From Loktanella sp. (lineage in GTDB: Bacteria > Pseudomonadota > Alphaproteobacteria > Rhodobacterales > Rhodobacteraceae), in NCBI GenBank assembly GCA_003551805.1, contig PUNR01000251.1, positions 1-5,264 on the forward strand: a stretch of 5,264 bases of DNA, read 5' to 3'. Position numbers and translations under genes: made by a program. Positions 4,474 to 5,264 of the stretch are shown here, piece by piece (position 1 is the first letter of the stretch; every line of letters begins with the position of its first letter). The notes under the pieces are model-generated. The model was not told where the DNA came from, did not search any database, and saw nothing but the letters and a program-made list of their open reading frames with translations.

Positions 4474-5264
4474 ATGCCCACCGCACGCGGCGCATATATT
4501 TCACGGACCGCTGCCAATTGGATCGGCGTGATTCCCTTTCTGGCTTTCACAGCGTTGTTCTTGCTGCTGCCGACGGTCAATATCGTGATCGGCGCGTTCC
4601 GTGGACCAGATGGCGGGTTCACACTTGCGACAATGGCCAAGCTGTTTGAACCACGGTTGATGAACAGCTTCTGGCTGTCGATCCGTGTCAGTTTCTTTTC
4701 TGCCGCCCTTGGCGCGGGTCTTGGATTTCTGGTCGCCGCATCGGTCATCCACGGTGGCCTGCCCGCATGGGTGCGCGCCCCGATGGTCACCTTTTCCGGC
4801 GTCGCGGCCAATTTTGCCGGCGTGCCGCTGGCCTTTGCCTTTATCGCGACATTGGGGCGGTTGGGTCTGGTGACCGTGCTGCTGCGCGACTGGTTCGGGA
4901 TCAATATCTATGCCTCCGGCTTTAACCTGATCAGTTTCTGGGGGTTAGTGTTTGTCTATCTGTATTTCCAGATGTCGCTGATGATCCTGATCATCACCCC
5001 CGCGCTGGAAGGGCTGAAACGCGAATGGAGCGAGGCCGCCCAAAGCCTGGGCGCCACCAGTCTGCAATATTGGCGCATGGTGGCTATCCCCGTGCTGCTG
5101 CCATCTCTGCTGGGCACTTTCGCACTGCTGTTTGCCAATTCGTTCGGCGCGATTGCCACAGCGCAGGCGCTGACCGGATCGTCACAAAGCCTGATTACCG
5201 TGCAGTTGTTCGCGCAAATCCGGGGTGACGTGTTGCAGGACCCCAATCTGGGCTATGCCATCGC
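4474..5264 (+). CDS. ABC transporter permease (PotB/AfuB-like), 3' end missing
   Basis: This is an inner-membrane permease of a binding-protein-dependent ABC importer (BPD_transp_1 family), cut off by the window edge after about 263 codons. The frame is open throughout and begins MPTARGAYISRTAANW. Using the ATG at 4474 as residue 1, hydrophobic segments fall at about 16-39, 66-92, 108-130, 153-178 and 204-230. The cytoplasmic EAA loop that docks on the ATPase is clear: EAAQSLGATSLQYWRMVAIP (187-206), with the conserved Gly at 193 and Pro at 206. Family members are usually about 270-300 residues, so little is missing. It follows the binding-protein gene after a stem-loop and should work with it. 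A second permease and an ATP-binding protein are expected to the right. An alternative ATG at 4468 is possible but has a poorly placed ribosome-binding site. Confidence 0.93.
   Translation, partial: MPTARGAYISRTAANWIGVIPFLAFTALFLLLPTVNIVIGAFRGPDGGFTLATMAKLFEPRLMNSFWLSIRVSFFSAALGAGLGFLVAASVIHGGLPAWVRAPMVTFSGVAANFAGVPLAFAFIATLGRLGLVTVLLRDWFGINIYASGFNLISFWGLVFVYLYFQMSLMILIITPALEGLKREWSEAAQSLGATSLQYWRMVAIPVLLPSLLGTFALLFANSFGAIATAQALTGSSQSLITVQLFAQIRGDVLQDPNLGYAI

Overview
The window reads as ordinary coding DNA of a GC-rich alphaproteobacterium, most likely a Rhodobacterales (roseobacter-type) genome. This is inferred from codon bias, the closeness of the protein families to what I recall from that group, and an accessory chromosomal or plasmid uptake locus with tight gene packing. 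No RNA genes, mobile elements or CRISPR arrays are visible.

Layout. Left half, minus strand, read right to left: a predicted N-formylglutamate amidohydrolase-family enzyme (2207-1401), a TRAP transporter small permease (DctQ type, 1416-886) and a TRAP large permease (DctM type, 896 to beyond position 1, cut by the window edge). These three genes overlap by 16 and 11 nt and look like one translationally coupled operon. Positions 2208-2334 form a divergent control region, AT-rich compared with its surroundings, with an imperfect 16-bp palindrome (2292-2307). Right half, plus strand: an RpiR/MurR-family regulator (2335-3204), a 91-nt spacer with an ATGA-coupled 26-codon ORF and small inverted repeats, a periplasmic ABC substrate-binding protein with a clear signal peptide (3296-4399), a perfect 14-bp stem-loop (4412-4446), and the first ABC permease of a PotB/AfuB-like importer (4474 to beyond 5264, cut by the window edge).

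How it fits together (inference). One regulator sits between two different high-affinity uptake systems, a TRAP transporter and a binding-protein-dependent ABC importer, with an amidohydrolase at the head of the TRAP operon. The simplest reading is a catabolic/uptake locus in which the RpiR protein senses an intermediate and binds the palindrome between the divergent operons. The SIS domain of this regulator lacks the usual sugar-phosphate serine motif and has an FDIRRY segment in its place, so the effector may not be a sugar phosphate. The substrate cannot be named from the sequence. The TRAP binding protein (DctP) and the ABC ATPase are not in the window and should lie beyond its edges or elsewhere.

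Nothing here is a wholly new class of system. The points worth a second look are the shared regulator with its putative operator, the atypical SIS domain, the amidohydrolase-TRAP coupling, the intra-operon hairpin, and the small ORF/structured spacer ahead of the binding protein.
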